Both the position numbers and the translations under genes were made by a program. Shown here piece after piece: positions 63,139-64,000 of a DNA stretch of 64,000 nucleotides. The stretch spans positions 1 through 64,000 of the forward strand of contig DWXB01000019.1 of assembly GCA_019119415.1 (NCBI GenBank), given 5' to 3'. The notes beneath the pieces are model-generated. The model did not search any database. It was not told the DNA's origin and saw only the letters and a list, made by a program, of their open reading frames with translations. This DNA is from Candidatus Ligilactobacillus avistercoris. GTDB lineage: Bacteria; Bacillota; Bacilli; Lactobacillales; Lactobacillaceae. Every line of letters begins with the position of its first letter. Within the stretch, counting starts at the first letter, position 1.

Positions 63139-64000
63139 TTAATGACTAGCAGCCTGTTCGCGTTGCTGCTCTGCCTTAATTTGCTGAACCATGAACAGTT
63201 CCTCGTTTGTTGGTACAAGAAGTACCTGCACGGCCGAATCCGGCGTTGAAATCAATCCTTCGCCCCCGTGATTCAGTTGCTCGTTCTTGGTGGCATCGAG
63301 CTTAATTCCCAGAAGTGCTAGTTGGCGGCACACTTCCTGGCGAACATACGCATCGTTTTCACCGATTCCCCCCGCAAAAGCGATGGCATCCACACCACCC
63401 ATCTCCACGGCATAACTGCCCACAAACTTAACAATCCGGTTAATGAAAACATCCACGGCTAACTTTGCCCGCTCGTTGGTTTCGTACTGCGCCATAATAT
63501 CCCGCATGTCCGAAGAAATCCCGGAGATGCCATACATTCCCGATTCCTTATTGAGCAGGTTAAGGACTTCTCGGGCGGATTTTCCCAGTTTATCCATTAA
63601 AAACGGGACGATCTCGGGGTCCACGTCCCCACTCCGGGTCCCCATCGTAATCCCGTCAAGGGGCGTAAAGCCCATCGACGTGTCAAAGGCGTGCCCGTCA
63701 CGATCAGCGGTAATTGACGCCCCGCCACCCAGATGCAAGGTAATGATGCGCAAATCATGAACATCCCGGTCAAGGAGGGTCGCTACCCGGTTCATCAGGT
63801 ATTCATGGCTGATCCCGTGCTCCCCGTACCGCCGAATGTGGTATTTTTCGGTGTATCTATAGGGAAGACTGTAAATCGCGTTCATTTCAGGCATCCCCAA
63901 GAAGAATTTACTGTCAAAAACCGCGTACTGGGGAACGTCAGGTAAAACCCGCTGCATAAGTTTAATGTACTTGGCCTCCATCGGATTATGAAGCGGCGCG
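63139..64000 (-). CDS. ackA: Acetate kinase, 5' end cut by the window edge
   Basis: The last 286 or so residues of acetate kinase, which makes ATP and acetate from acetyl phosphate. The frame stays open to the right edge with APLHNP, a core family motif, so the N-terminus lies outside. Further motifs: RRYGEHGISHEYL, LHLGGGASITAD, MGTRSGDVDPEI and FAGGIGENDAYVR. An internal ATG at 63981 is not the true start. Pathway role: the substrate-level phosphorylation step at the end of heterofermentation. Confidence 0.93.
   Translation of the reverse strand, partial: APLHNPMEAKYIKLMQRVLPDVPQYAVFDSKFFLGMPEMNAIYSLPYRYTEKYHIRRYGEHGISHEYLMNRVATLLDRDVHDLRIITLHLGGGASITADRDGHAFDTSMGFTPLDGITMGTRSGDVDPEIVPFLMDKLGKSAREVLNLLNKESGMYGISGISSDMRDIMAQYETNERAKLAVDVFINRIVKFVGSYAVEMGGVDAIAFAGGIGENDAYVRQEVCRQLALLGIKLDATKNEQLNHGGEGLISTPDSAVQVLLVPTNEELFMVQQIKAEQQREQAASH

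Overview
The window looks like a chromosome segment of a lactic acid bacterium of the family Lactobacillaceae, probably Limosilactobacillus or a close high-GC relative. The evidence is coherent gene content: a dltXABCD operon, T-box leaders on aminoacyl-tRNA synthetase genes, a mevalonate-pathway HMG-CoA reductase beside an IspE homologue, a Noc/ParA/ParB/RsmG block, PRD-type mannitol regulation and many AGGAGG ribosome binding sites. GC is roughly 50 percent apart from one AT-rich insertion sequence. The species cannot be fixed by eye. The ParAB-Noc-RsmG block and an rRNA operon leader at the left edge suggest the origin-proximal half of the chromosome, but dnaA and oriC are not in the window.

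Layout. 1-140: promoter and leader of a minus-strand rRNA operon that continues off the left edge. 0.2-5.2 kb: histidine phosphatase, T-box-controlled serS, lysine-riboswitch-controlled lysP, a zinc-ribbon/DUF805 membrane protein. 5.4-8.1 kb: TauE/SafE exporter with a DUF1634 partner, then an LCP cell-wall ligase. 8.2-12.8 kb: purR, a zinc ABC importer behind a Zur-like box, ispE. 12.8-19.0 kb: mannitol PTS regulon (mtlR, mtlA, mtlF, mtlD). 19.1-24.1 kb: FMN reductase, T-box tyrS, and a copper operon (two cupredoxin proteins and a CPC-type ATPase) behind a CopY-type box. 24.1-27.3 kb: prs, a DUF915 hydrolase and an EIIC permease. 27.45-29.4 kb: an IS607-family element (serine recombinase TnpA and TnpB with a probable omega-RNA). 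29.5-34.9 kb: DUF1129 protein, ychF, DUF951, parB, parA, noc, rsmG. 34.9-40.7 kb: two similar small-RNA candidates, a riboswitch-like leader with a folT-type ECF gene, degV, and the aspD-aspT aspartate decarboxylation pair. 40.7-46.6 kb: veg, ksgA, rnmV, tatD, metG, mvaA. 46.7-52.3 kb: an amino-acid-binding lipoprotein and dltXABCD. 52.3-57.1 kb: ppx, T-box trpS, tRNA-Thr, a sigma-70-like factor, DUF805 protein, EndA-like nuclease. 57.2-64.0 kb: sugar MFS transporter, a giant MMPL transporter with divergent TetR regulator, and acetate kinase cut by the right edge.

Most of this is housekeeping. The least expected signals are (i) two intergenic RNA candidates about 1.9 kb apart that both show the same CUCCCCCUA hairpin loop and a U-rich terminator, one with 11 nt of perfect complementarity to the mtlF ribosome binding site; (ii) a second, cysteine-free IIB-like domain on MtlA; (iii) a copper ATPase without a heavy-metal-binding domain, encoded with two cupredoxin proteins; (iv) a perfect match to the Noc binding-site consensus inside rnmV; (v) a sigma-like factor near an EndA-like nuclease; and (vi) an IS607 TnpB with its putative guide-RNA locus.
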